Shown here one piece after another: positions 42,545 through 50,102 of a stretch of DNA of 64,000 nt. Source of the stretch: Hyphomonadaceae bacterium BL14 (GTDB lineage Bacteria > Pseudomonadota > Alphaproteobacteria > Caulobacterales > Maricaulaceae). The stretch's first letter is position 1. Each line of letters begins with the position of its first letter. The DNA lies in NCBI GenBank assembly GCA_027627705.1, contig CP091242.1, forward strand, positions 2,468,677-2,532,676, given 5' to 3'. The notes under the pieces were generated by a model. It did not search any database. It was not told where the DNA came from and worked only from the letters and a program-made list of their open reading frames with translations. The position numbers and the translations under genes were made by a program.

Positions 42545-43366
42545 TTATCCTTGCCGCGCGCCGGCGAGCGTGCGGCGCGCCGCCCGGATCACCGGCAGTT
42601 CGATCAGCTTGCCATTGAACAGCGCGGCTCCGCCTTCCGCCTTGTCGAACGCCTCCAGGATGGCGCGCGCGCGGGCGAGTTCGTCCTCGCCCGGCGTGAA
42701 GGCGGCGGCGACGCCGCTCACCTGTTTTGGATGGATGCAGGCGCGCCCGCTAAAGCCCAGCGCCTTGGCGCGCGCCGTGGTGTCGATGAGGCCCGCCTCA
42801 TCCTCCACGTCCAGCCAGGGCACATCCATCAGCTCCACGCCGGCTGCAGCAGCGGCGGCCGCCAGCACGCCGCGCGCATGCAGCAGCGGCTCCCAATCGA
42901 GGGTGACGCCCAGATCGGCCGCAAAGTCCGCGCCGCCGAACAGGATACCCTCGACAGCGGGCGCTCCCGCGATCTCGTAGGCATGCCTCAGCCCCAGCGC
43001 ACTCTCGACCACCGGCCAGAGCGGCGGCGCGTCCGGCCCGCCCAAAGCCTCGGCGATGATCAACAGCTCCTCAGCGTGCGAGACTTTTGGGATCATCAGA
43101 AAATCGGTCCGGCCGCCCCCGTGCGCGTAGGCGGCAAGGTCTGCCAGGCCCGCCGGCGTGCGCGGGGAGTTGATCCGGAAGCCCAGCCGCGGCGCGGCTG
43201 CTGCCCGAGGCTGCGCCAGCGCCGCCATCACGGCATCGCGCGCCTCGGCCTTGCCGGCGGGAGGTACCGCGTCCTCCAGATCGATGCATACGCCGTCCGC
43301 CCCGGCGGCCAGCGCCTTGGCGATACGGTCAGGGCGCGATCCGGGGACAAAAAGCAGGCTGCGCAT
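42545..43366 (-). CDS. CitE-like beta-hydroxyacyl-CoA lyase (citramalyl/malyl-CoA lyase type)
   Basis: HpcH/HpaI aldolase-family lyase cleaving a 3-hydroxyacyl-CoA to acetyl-CoA and a 2-oxoacid. MRSLLFVPGSRPDRIAKAL is the CitE start. Active-site residues by family position: LEDAV (30-34), Arg 64 (FRINSP), Glu 121 (VVESALGL), Asp 147 (GGADFAADLG, metal). RACIHPKQV is also present. 273 aa. First gene of the operon; promoter and a perfect palindrome lie 20-60 bp upstream. Best comparison: Ccl of Pseudomonas and Rv2498c of M. tuberculosis. Confidence 0.92.
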   Translation of the reverse strand: MRSLLFVPGSRPDRIAKALAAGADGVCIDLEDAVPPAGKAEARDAVMAALAQPRAAAAPRLGFRINSPRTPAGLADLAAYAHGGGRTDFLMIPKVSHAEELLIIAEALGGPDAPPLWPVVESALGLRHAYEIAGAPAVEGILFGGADFAADLGVTLDWEPLLHARGVLAAAAAAAGVELMDVPWLDVEDEAGLIDTTARAKALGFSGRACIHPKQVSGVAAAFTPGEDELARARAILEAFDKAEGGAALFNGKLIELPVIRAARRTLAGARQG

Positions 43367-43386
43367 CGAATTCCATTCCGCCAGGG

Positions 43387-43425
43387 TTGTCCGGACAAAT
43401 TAGGGGCGCGCCCCGGGCCGGTCAA
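43387..43425 (-). promoter_or_regulatory. Promoter with overlapping palindromic operator for the lyase operon
   Basis: On the minus strand: TTGACCG (43419-43425), exactly 14 nt, CCTAATTT (43397-43404), matching the Caulobacter-type housekeeping promoter. A perfect 12-bp palindrome TTGTCCGGACAA (43387-43398) begins in the last bases of the -10 and covers the expected start point, about 20 bp before the lyase ATG. The form T-T-G-T-N4-A-C-A-A is like GntR/FadR-type operators (inference). Confidence 0.65.
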
Positions 43426-43482
43426 GCCGCGCACGGCATGAAGGCGCACGCTTACGTGACCGATAATTAAGCTGCTTCAGGC

Positions 43483-43512
43483 TTGGCCCCGGCCGCTCCA
43501 TTGGCCTAGTTT
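43483..43512 (+). promoter_or_regulatory. Candidate promoter of the secreted metallopeptidase
   Basis: TTGGCCC (43483-43489), 15 nt, CCTAGTTT (43505-43512), about 33 bp before the gene start; a GGGGAGGG ribosome-binding site follows. Divergent from the lyase-operon promoter. Confidence 0.35.
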
Positions 43513-43545
43513 ACAAGCCGACCATATTCCGGGGAGGGAAATTCC

Positions 43546-46146
43546 ATGTTGAATCAGGCAGGCCGCTGGGTCGCGGCGGCGCTTCTTGCGCTTTTCATGA
43601 GCGCAACCGCATTCGCTGATACCAAGACCATCGAAGAATTTTTTGAAGACGAGACGATCGAGGAAATCGACGGCCTCTTCCCCCTCTACCGCAACACCGA
43701 AAACGGCGATCTCTTCATGGAGATCTCCGCTGACCAGCTTGGTGATGAGTTCATCTATTTCACCTACACCGAAAACGGTGCCCCGCGCGTCGGCCATTTC
43801 CGCGGCCAGTTCCGCGCCAACCGGGTCCTCACGTTCGAGCACCGCTTCGGCAAGATCGAGATCGAAGCGCTGAACACCAATTTCTCTACCGATCCGGACA
43901 ATGCGCTGTCGCGCGCCGCCAACGCCAACATCACCCGCGCTCTCCTCGCGGTGGTCGACGTGGTCGCCATGACCCCGGGCGGCGAGACGGCTGACGGCGA
44001 AGCGGCCTCCGAGGAAGCCGAGGGCGAAGCTGCCGCCCCCGCCCGCTATCTGATCAATGCCGGCCGGCTCCTGCAGTCGGAAGACATGCATCAGATCAAG
44101 CCGACCCCGCCGACGGGCCCGGCGGCGGCCAATATCTTCCAGCTCGGCCGCCTCGACAGCGGCCGCACACGCGTGCTGGACGCGCGCGGCTATCCGCTGA
44201 ACCTGGATATCGTCGTGGAATACGTGTTCACCAATGACGCGCCGCGCGGCGCGTCGGGTCCGGAAATCACCGATTCGCGCACCATTGCGATCCAGCTCCA
44301 GCATTCGTTCATCGCCATGCCCGAGGACGGCTTCACGCCGCGCGCCGATGATTTTCGCGTCGGCTATTTTGGCGAGCGCGTGACCAATCTCACCGACACG
44401 ACGGTCACGCCGTTTGACGACGTCATCAATCGTTGGCGCCTGGTCAAGCAGGACCCGGATGCGGAACTGTCCGATCCGGTCCAGCCGATTGTCTGGTGGA
44501 TCGAGAACACCACCCCGCACGAGCTGCGCGACGCCATCCGCGATGCGGCATTGACCTGGAATATCGCGTTTGAAGCTGCCGGTTTCTCCAACGCCATCCA
44601 GGTGGAGGTGCAGCCCGACGACGCCGACTGGGATGCCGGCGATATCCGCTACAATGTCCTGCGCTGGACGTCTTCGCCCACGCCTCCGTTTGGCGGCTAC
44701 GGGCCGAGCTTCACCAATCCGCGCACTGGCGAAATCATCGGCGCGGATATCATGCTGGAATACGTCTTCCTGACGAACCGAATCCGCTTCTCCGAGCTGT
44801 TCAACGTGGCCGGCCTGACACAATGGCTGCCTGCCGACATGCTGGCGGAAATGACCGGCCAGCCCGAGCTCGCCCATGTGCACGACCATGCCCATGGCGA
44901 AATGTGCAATTTCGCCGAACACCTGCAGTTCGAAACCCAGGCGGCCCTGGCCGCTCTGCAGGCGCGCGGTGCTGCACAGATCGAACTGGATGAGCTGCAG
45001 CGCCAATCGCTGGCCTATCTGGTCATCCACGAGATCGGCCACACGCTCGGCCTGATGCACAACATGCGCGCCACCTCCGGCGTGCCGCTGGCGGACCTGC
45101 ATGACGGACGCGCCGTGACCAACTCGATCATGGACTATCCCGCACTCAACCTCGCCCCGGCGGGCGTGGCGCAGGGTCAGTACTCGCTCGATGTGCCGGG
45201 CGCGTATGACATCTGGGCGATCCAGTACGGCTACACGCCTGATGAAACCGCCCTGCCGGCGATCCTGGCCCGCTCCACCGAGACGGAACTGGCCTTCGGC
45301 AATGACGCCGACGACATGCGCTCGCCGGGCCGCGGCATCGACCCGCGCGTGATGATCAATGACCTGTCAGATGATCCGGTGGGCTGGGCTGCCGAGCGCG
45401 TGGCGATGGTGAATGAGACGCTGGCGACCCTGCCGGACGTGTTCGAGCGTGAGGGCGAGACCTATCAGGGTCTGCTGACCAGCTATCAGATCCTGTCGGG
45501 CCAGCGCTTCGGCGCTGCGAATGTGGCCACGCGCCACATTGCCGGGGTCTACAATAATCGCGCCGTGGTCGGGCAGCCTGGTGCCGGGCGGCCCTTCGTG
45601 CCGGTGCCGGAAGCCAAGCAGAAAGAAGCCCTGCGTGTGCTGGAGGCGGCCATGTTCGGTCCGGACGCCTTCATGATCGAAGAGGCCTATGCAGACCGTC
45701 TGCAGCGTCAGCGCCGCCTGTTTGACCATTTCGGCTCCAACGAGGACCCGTCCCTGCACAGCCGGGCGTTCGGACAGCAAATGGCGCTTCTGGCCCATCT
45801 GACCCATCCCAACGTCCTTGATCGTCTGCAGGATTCCCGCCGCTATGGCGGGACCTACAGTGCAGCTGCATACATGCGTGACCTGACCCGGATCATGTAT
45901 GCGGCCGATGTGGGCGGCGAGCCGAACACGTACCGGCAGAACCTTCAGGTCGCCTATCTGCAGCGCCTGATCGCGCTGACTGGCGATGCCAGCGTCTCGC
46001 CTACGGGCCGCTCGGCGGCTCTGGCGGCGATCAATGACGTCAAGGGCCGGGTTGGCCCGTCCTGGATACCGGATCTGTTCGGATCGGAGGAGGCGCGCGC
46101 CCATCGCGCCCATCTGCGCCGCCTGATTGCGGCGTTCGAGGCCTGA
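43546..46146 (+). CDS. Secreted zinc metallopeptidase, DUF5117/DUF5118 type
   Basis: 866 aa. Signal peptide MLNQAGRWVAAALLALFMSA with cleavage near AFA-DT. The N-terminal half (about 30-330) fits the DUF5117 pattern (LFMEISADQLGDEFIYFTY, DIVVEYVFTN). The gluzincin/metzincin-type site HEIGHTLGLMH gives H495, E496, H499 and H505; the HxxGxxH spacing is metzincin-like. NSIMDYPALN downstream may be the Met-turn. The C-terminal part is helical. Probably periplasmic or outer-surface; substrate unknown. Monocistronic. Confidence 0.9.
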   Translation: MLNQAGRWVAAALLALFMSATAFADTKTIEEFFEDETIEEIDGLFPLYRNTENGDLFMEISADQLGDEFIYFTYTENGAPRVGHFRGQFRANRVLTFEHRFGKIEIEALNTNFSTDPDNALSRAANANITRALLAVVDVVAMTPGGETADGEAASEEAEGEAAAPARYLINAGRLLQSEDMHQIKPTPPTGPAAANIFQLGRLDSGRTRVLDARGYPLNLDIVVEYVFTNDAPRGASGPEITDSRTIAIQLQHSFIAMPEDGFTPRADDFRVGYFGERVTNLTDTTVTPFDDVINRWRLVKQDPDAELSDPVQPIVWWIENTTPHELRDAIRDAALTWNIAFEAAGFSNAIQVEVQPDDADWDAGDIRYNVLRWTSSPTPPFGGYGPSFTNPRTGEIIGADIMLEYVFLTNRIRFSELFNVAGLTQWLPADMLAEMTGQPELAHVHDHAHGEMCNFAEHLQFETQAALAALQARGAAQIELDELQRQSLAYLVIHEIGHTLGLMHNMRATSGVPLADLHDGRAVTNSIMDYPALNLAPAGVAQGQYSLDVPGAYDIWAIQYGYTPDETALPAILARSTETELAFGNDADDMRSPGRGIDPRVMINDLSDDPVGWAAERVAMVNETLATLPDVFEREGETYQGLLTSYQILSGQRFGAANVATRHIAGVYNNRAVVGQPGAGRPFVPVPEAKQKEALRVLEAAMFGPDAFMIEEAYADRLQRQRRLFDHFGSNEDPSLHSRAFGQQMALLAHLTHPNVLDRLQDSRRYGGTYSAAAYMRDLTRIMYAADVGGEPNTYRQNLQVAYLQRLIALTGDASVSPTGRSAALAAINDVKGRVGPSWIPDLFGSEEARAHRAHLRRLIAAFEA

Positions 46147-46150
46147 CGCA

Positions 46151-46200
46151 AAACGGATGAGGCGCAGGAAGCGGTTCGCCGCCCCTGCGCCTCACAGCCG
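46151..46200 (-). terminator. Terminator hairpin, possibly bidirectional
   Basis: TGAGGCGCAGG (46158-46168) pairs perfectly with CCTGCGCCTCA (46184-46194), and an outer CGG/CCG extends it. On the minus strand the stem is followed by GTTTTGCG. It ends the unit of the hypothetical gene at 46250 and may also stop the metallopeptidase transcript. Confidence 0.65.
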
Positions 46201-46249
46201 TTGCCGCCCTGCGCTCTGCCCACTTGCGGTGAGCCCGGCCTGAGGGGGC

Positions 46250-46774
46250 TCAATCGTCCTTGCCGCCCTTGATCACCTTGAAGACCGGACGCGCCGACGG
46301 GGCAGGGGCCTGGCCGGATCTGTCCGGTGCACCCGGTGGCGACAAGACCGGGGCAATGCGGGGCGGGTCCGCCGGCGGCGCATCGACATCCTCGTGAATG
46401 TCGCGGCTGCGCGGCTTTGCCGGCGGGGTCCTGGACCGGAAGCTGGCGCGCTTTGGCGCGAAACCGCCGCGTGGCTTGCCGCGGGCTTTGGCTTCGATCT
46501 CTTTGAGCTTCACCAGTTGCAGGCGTGACAGCGCCTCGCCGGGCGCGCCTTTGGCCGGGTCGGCGAAGGCGGAGCCATACTCGTTCAGACGCGCCTCGAC
46601 AGACGCCATGAACTCGTCTTCCCAGTCGGTCAGTTCGGCGCGGGCGCTTTCAGCCGCATCGCGATCACCTGCCTCGGCGATGGCGCGGGTGACCGCGTCG
46701 CGGGCCCGGCGGATCCGGGCGAGCGCCTTGCGCGTCGCCCGCTCTGCCTCCCTGTCATCGGTGTCTCGCGCCAT
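46250..46774 (-). CDS. Hypothetical cytoplasmic protein, helical N-terminus and basic Pro-rich tail
   Basis: From ATG 46774 (GGAG five bases upstream) it is 174 aa. Residues 1-95 are charged and helical (EAERATRKALARIRRARDAV, AELTDWEDEFMASVEARLNEYG). Residues 96-174 are Lys/Arg/Pro rich, ending in VFKVIKGGKDD. No signal or membrane segment. I recognise no family. It lies 28 bp downstream of gapR on the same strand, so a nucleic-acid or nucleoid link is conceivable, but that is context only. Confidence 0.7.
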   Translation of the reverse strand: MARDTDDREAERATRKALARIRRARDAVTRAIAEAGDRDAAESARAELTDWEDEFMASVEARLNEYGSAFADPAKGAPGEALSRLQLVKLKEIEAKARGKPRGGFAPKRASFRSRTPPAKPRSRDIHEDVDAPPADPPRIAPVLSPPGAPDRSGQAPAPSARPVFKVIKGGKDD

Positions 46775-46802
46775 GGCGCCTCCGCGCCGGGCGGGTGGCG
46801 AA

Positions 46803-47084
46803 TCAGAATTCGCCGACCGCGCCCAGATACAGCTCCAGAAGCGCTTCCTGCTCCTGGCGCTCATTGCGATCCTGCTTGCGGATAGAGATGACCTTGCGCA
46901 GCACCTTGGTGTCAAATCCGAAGCTCTTGGCTTCGGCGTAGACTTCCTTGATGTCGGCGGCGAGGCCGGCCTTTTCCTCTTCCAGACGCTCGATGCGCGC
47001 CACGAAGCTTTTCAGCTGGTCACGGGCGGCGGCACCGATGGCGTCGGATTCGTCTTTATCGGGGGTGGCGGCAAAGTCGGCCAT
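46803..47084 (-). CDS. gapR: GapR-type nucleoid-associated protein (DUF2312)
   Basis: 93 aa. [69 protein letters not shown] closely follows Caulobacter GapR, with conserved QLKSxxxRIERLExEK, DIKEVYAxAKxxGFD and LRKxxxxRKQDR blocks. GapR is a DNA-clamp that prefers overtwisted AT-rich DNA ahead of replication and transcription and helps topoisomerases. Family confined to alphaproteobacteria and some phages. The N-terminal 15 residues are variable. Confidence 0.93.
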   Translation of the reverse strand: MADFAATPDKDESDAIGAAARDQLKSFVARIERLEEEKAGLAADIKEVYAEAKSFGFDTKVLRKVISIRKQDRNERQEQEALLELYLGAVGEF

Positions 47085-47176
47085 GGTCCATATCCTTGTC
47101 TCGGTCGAAGGGTGTGGCGATGGGGATAGGCACGCCGACCCGTCAGGGCAAGCGTGCGGTCAGCGCACAGTCATCT

Positions 47177-48157
47177 CTATGGCAGGCGCGCCCGCACATC
47201 GCCCAGCGCCTGCACCACGGCGGCGCGCCCGCGCGCGCTGTGATGAGGATTGTGTCCGGCACCCTCGATGAGGCGTAGCTCGCCGGCGGGCAGGGTTTCG
47301 GCCACCGGCCCGGCATGGCGGTGGGTGAACACCACTGTATCCTCGGGGCCGGCGACAAGGATCACCGGCTGAGTGATTTGATCATAGCGCCCTTCCTGGG
47401 CGGCCAGGTGCTCGTTCACGCGCGCCATGTCGTCGGCATTGGCGCGCCAGGGTCCCGGACGCAGGATCAGTGGGAGTTGGGTCCGCTCCACATAATTGTC
47501 CGGCATGGTCTCCGGCTCGAACGCGCTCTGCGCGCCGCCTGCAAGCTGGCCCGGCCCGGCAATGGGCACCACGGCATGGGTGATCAGCGGGCCGATCACC
47601 GGCCAGGTACTGGCGCGATTATACAGCGCCGCCTCGCCGACCCAGGCGCGCACGGCGGGCGCGATCAGCACCGCCCCGGCGGTGCGCTCCGGGTGATCCA
47701 TCAGCAGGCGCAAGCTGATCGCTGCGCCCCAGGAATGGCCGATAACGCTTACCGCCGGCTGGTCCAGCGCTTCCAGAAAGGACGCGATCAGTGCGGCCTC
47801 GCGCTGCGGGCTCCAGGACCCGCCCGGACGCTCGCTCCAGCCCAGACCTGGACGATCCAGCCAGATCACGCGGTATCCGCCCAGCGCGCCTTCCAGCCCG
47901 GTCTTGATCTCATGCAGATTGGCCGAGGCGCCATGCAGGGCCAGTACGGCCGGCGCATCGTCTGGCCCGGTGACGTGATAATGCAGACGTGTGCCGGCTA
48001 CAGTAACGAATTGGCCGTCTGGCGGATATTGCTCGGCCAGCTCGCCGGTGCGCCCGGCCCCGGCGGCGCAGGCCCCGAGCACGGTCAGAGCCAGCAGCGC
48101 CAGGCCGGCGGCTATGATCATCACCGGCGCCGGCGGGCTCATGTCTGTCAGGTTCAC
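47177..48157 (-). CDS. Alpha/beta hydrolase, membrane-anchored or exported
   Basis: 326 aa. N-terminal hydrophobic segment (about 13-32, ending in GACAAG, which could also be a lipobox). Fold landmarks: LALHGASANLHEI (oxyanion), IWLDRPGLGWSERPG, nucleophile elbow GHSWGAA, acid near AGPEDTVV, and the C-terminal His in GAGHNPHHS. Its ATG overlaps the TPR gene's stop by four bases. Esterase, lipase or haloperoxidase-like activity; substrate unknown. Confidence 0.88.
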   Translation of the reverse strand: MNLTDMSPPAPVMIIAAGLALLALTVLGACAAGAGRTGELAEQYPPDGQFVTVAGTRLHYHVTGPDDAPAVLALHGASANLHEIKTGLEGALGGYRVIWLDRPGLGWSERPGGSWSPQREAALIASFLEALDQPAVSVIGHSWGAAISLRLLMDHPERTAGAVLIAPAVRAWVGEAALYNRASTWPVIGPLITHAVVPIAGPGQLAGGAQSAFEPETMPDNYVERTQLPLILRPGPWRANADDMARVNEHLAAQEGRYDQITQPVILVAGPEDTVVFTHRHAGPVAETLPAGELRLIEGAGHNPHHSARGRAAVVQALGDVRARLP

Positions 48158-48717
48158 AGTGCGCGTCCGGCCAGGTCGCGTGTTAGCCGGGCGCGGGCCG
48201 GTCCGGCTGTGTGGTGGTGAGGGTGGATGGCCAGCGCCTCTTCATAGGCTTCCAGCGCGGCCGCGCGCGCCTCAGCACGCTCCAGCGCCTGCGCCAGCAT
48301 GACCCAGGCGTCAAAGCGCCGGGGTTCGCGGGCCACCGCTTCATTCAGCGCTTCGAGCGCGAAGCCCCAGTCATCGCCTGCAGCGGCGAGCCGCGCCGAG
48401 GCCACCCAGCCCTCGGCAAAGTCTGGCTCCAGGCGGCGCAGATGGTCCAGCGACCGTTGCGCTGTGGCGCTGTCACCGCGCTCGCTAGCCTCGGCGGCCC
48501 GGCTCAGAAGGAGATCGGAGGCGGGGCCCGCTTGCTGGCGCCACAGCGACAGCACCTCCTCGGCGATAACGTCCGCCTCGGCGGGCGTGGCCGCCTCGCG
48601 CAAGGACGCCAGACGCATATCCAGCCGCTCGTCCAGGGACTGGCGGACGGGGGCAGTGTCCAGCCGGATCACCGGATCGTCACCGGCCTGGACAGAAATG
48701 AGGAGCAGCTCGATCAT
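48154..48717 (-). CDS. TPR-repeat protein with signal peptide
   Basis: From ATG 48717 (MIELLLISVQAGDDPVI) 187 aa; an ATG at 48753 would add 12 residues. A short hydrophobic N-terminus suggests export. Residues about 80-185 contain tandem TPR-like helices: GDSATAQRSLDHLRRLEPDF, GDDWGFALEALNEAVAREPR and ARAAALEAYEEALAIHPHHH. Likely a scaffold partner of the coupled alpha/beta hydrolase. Confidence 0.8.
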   Translation of the reverse strand: MIELLLISVQAGDDPVIRLDTAPVRQSLDERLDMRLASLREAATPAEADVIAEEVLSLWRQQAGPASDLLLSRAAEASERGDSATAQRSLDHLRRLEPDFAEGWVASARLAAAGDDWGFALEALNEAVAREPRRFDAWVMLAQALERAEARAAALEAYEEALAIHPHHHTAGPARARLTRDLAGRAL

Positions 48718-48937
48718 TACCAATGAGCATAGGCGTCTGCAGGCGGGAGACAAGCCGCCGAACCGATGTGCGCTGCCGAGAGGGTCGCCCGCGGCGCATC
48801 ACAGTCTTGTGACCGCACGTGGCCGCCGCATCACCCGCTTGCGCGCAGATGCCGCAGATCAAGGCTTCAGCCCGTTCACGGCAAGAGTTGCATATGAAAA
48901 ATCAGACCCTTGACCGAAGCGCCGTCACAATGATCAG

Positions 48938-49099
48938 ATGGCTACAGGTGGACATGAGGAGCTGACGGCGCAGTGCGGGACAGAGGATGGCGCTTGCGCA
49001 ACGCTCTATGATCTCTACATCACCCGGTACGTTGATTTGGTTCAACAAACGCACACATCGAACAGGCCTCAGAGTGCGTCCCCCCAGCCTGCCCGATGA
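48938..49099 (+). CDS. Possible 53-codon small ORF
   Basis: In the 480-bp gap 48754-49233. ATG 48938 to TGA 49099 encodes MATGGHEELTAQCGTEDGAC and then ATLYDLYITRYVDLVQQTHT plus a Pro/Ser tail. The LYDLYITRYVDLVQQ helix resembles the opening helix of ECF sigma factors, so it could be a remnant or a free small protein. No clear ribosome-binding site; upstream in-frame stop at 48911. It is followed by two inverted repeats and a terminator, consistent with a short transcript. Confidence 0.3.
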   Translation: MATGGHEELTAQCGTEDGACATLYDLYITRYVDLVQQTHTSNRPQSASPQPAR

Positions 49100-49145
49100 G
49101 GCCTGCAGGCGCCGCCGGACACGCCTGTCCCCGTTCGGCGGCGCC
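49063..49145 (+). other. Two consecutive inverted repeats before the terminator
   Basis: CAGGCCTCA pairs with TGAGGCCTG (49063-49105 region). Next, GGCGCCGCCG pairs perfectly with CGGCGGCGCC (49107-49145 region) and encloses a smaller GGACA-cgcc-TGTCC stem. With the 49157 terminator this makes three hairpins in a row, as in a structured small RNA or mRNA 3' end. Confidence 0.45.
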
Positions 49146-49156
49146 GCCATCACCAG

Positions 49157-49187
49157 AAACGCCCCGCGAACCGTCGCGGGGCGTTTT
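49157..49187 (+). terminator. Strong intrinsic terminator (usable on both strands)
   Basis: AAACGCCCCGCGA (49157-49169), loop ACCG, TCGCGGGGCGTTT (49174-49186), ending in TTTT on the plus strand. On the minus strand the stem ends in GTTTC, so it may also end the SDR gene whose stop is 47 bp away. Confidence 0.8.
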
Positions 49188-49233
49188 GCATGTCAGGGTG
49201 CGGGCGAACATCTTGGGCCTACAGCCGGCTCCC

Positions 49234-49917
49234 CTACCAAGGCAGATCCTGGCCGTTGGAATGGAAAAACCGCCCGCTCATCGCCGGGTTGGCGCGCGCG
49301 ATGAGATCCAGCTGCGCCTCCACCGATTCGGTGACGGTCAGATTGCCGCCCGGCCCGCCCATATCGGTTCTGACCCAGCCGGGATGCAGGATCAGAACGA
49401 CGACGCACTTGGCCTTGAGATCATTGCTGAGTGATTTGCCCACCGCGTTGAGCGCGGCCTTGGAGGCGCGATAGGCGTACATGCCGCCGGAATCATTGTC
49501 AGCGATGGAGCCCATGCGGGAGGATTGCAGCGCGATCACTTTCATCTGGCTGGCCGCCACCTGATCGGCGAAAGCTTCGGCCAGGGCCAACGGGGCCAGC
49601 GCATTCACGCGCATGGAAGCGATGAACTCTTCGCTGGCACCAGAGCCGAACCCATCGCGGTGCATCATGCCGGCATTGGCAAACAGGATATCGATCGGCC
49701 CGCTCACGCGCGATTTCAATGCGGCCGCTGAACCCGGTTCAGAGGCATCATAAGCCTCGATCTGCAGCCGGCCATCGCCGGGATCGAGTGCCTTGAGGTC
49801 CGTGGCGGCACCGGGATCGCGCACGGCGGCGGTGATGATCCAGCCGCGCGACAGCAATTGTTGCGCGTGTTCCAGGCCAAGGCCGCGATTGGCGCCAGTG
49901 ATGAGGGCGTGGGGCAT
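49234..49917 (-). CDS. Short-chain dehydrogenase/reductase
   Basis: 227 aa SDR. MPHALITGANRGLGLEHAQQ (Rossmann TGxxxGxG), ILFANAGMM (NAG), and active-site YAYRASKAAL (Tyr-x3-Lys) with the Ser in ALQSSRMGS. HPGWVRTDMGG follows. It resembles the CsgA-like/sniffer carbonyl reductase group. Substrate unknown. Monocistronic; divergent from the glutamate dehydrogenase gene across 185 bp. Confidence 0.92.
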   Translation of the reverse strand: MPHALITGANRGLGLEHAQQLLSRGWIITAAVRDPGAATDLKALDPGDGRLQIEAYDASEPGSAAALKSRVSGPIDILFANAGMMHRDGFGSGASEEFIASMRVNALAPLALAEAFADQVAASQMKVIALQSSRMGSIADNDSGGMYAYRASKAALNAVGKSLSNDLKAKCVVVLILHPGWVRTDMGGPGGNLTVTESVEAQLDLIARANPAMSGRFFHSNGQDLPW

Positions 49918-50102
49918 GGGGGCTCCGGTTGGTGGGGTAAGGTGTGTGACAGGTTGACGTTCACCTCACCACAGCGCCGACTACAGGTCCAGACGCGGGA
50001 CAGCGCTTGAACGGTGCGCGCGGTGCCGTAGTGTGCGCCCATAAATTTCAATCTGCGGCGCACCGCACTTACGCGCGCCGCGCCATTGCGGAGCCTCCGG
50101 CC

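Noticed and set aside
48902..49153. 83-codon minus-strand open frame in the intergenic region after the TPR gene
   Set aside because: Composition random, no ribosome-binding site, and it runs through the inverted repeats; the plus-strand 53-codon ORF is the better candidate, still weak.
48938..49187. tmRNA, SRP RNA or 6S RNA for the three-hairpin region
   Set aside because: No tag-peptide frame, no GGAA-type SRP tetraloop with flanking internal loops, and no long central bubble of 6S RNA could be made out; left as unassigned structure.
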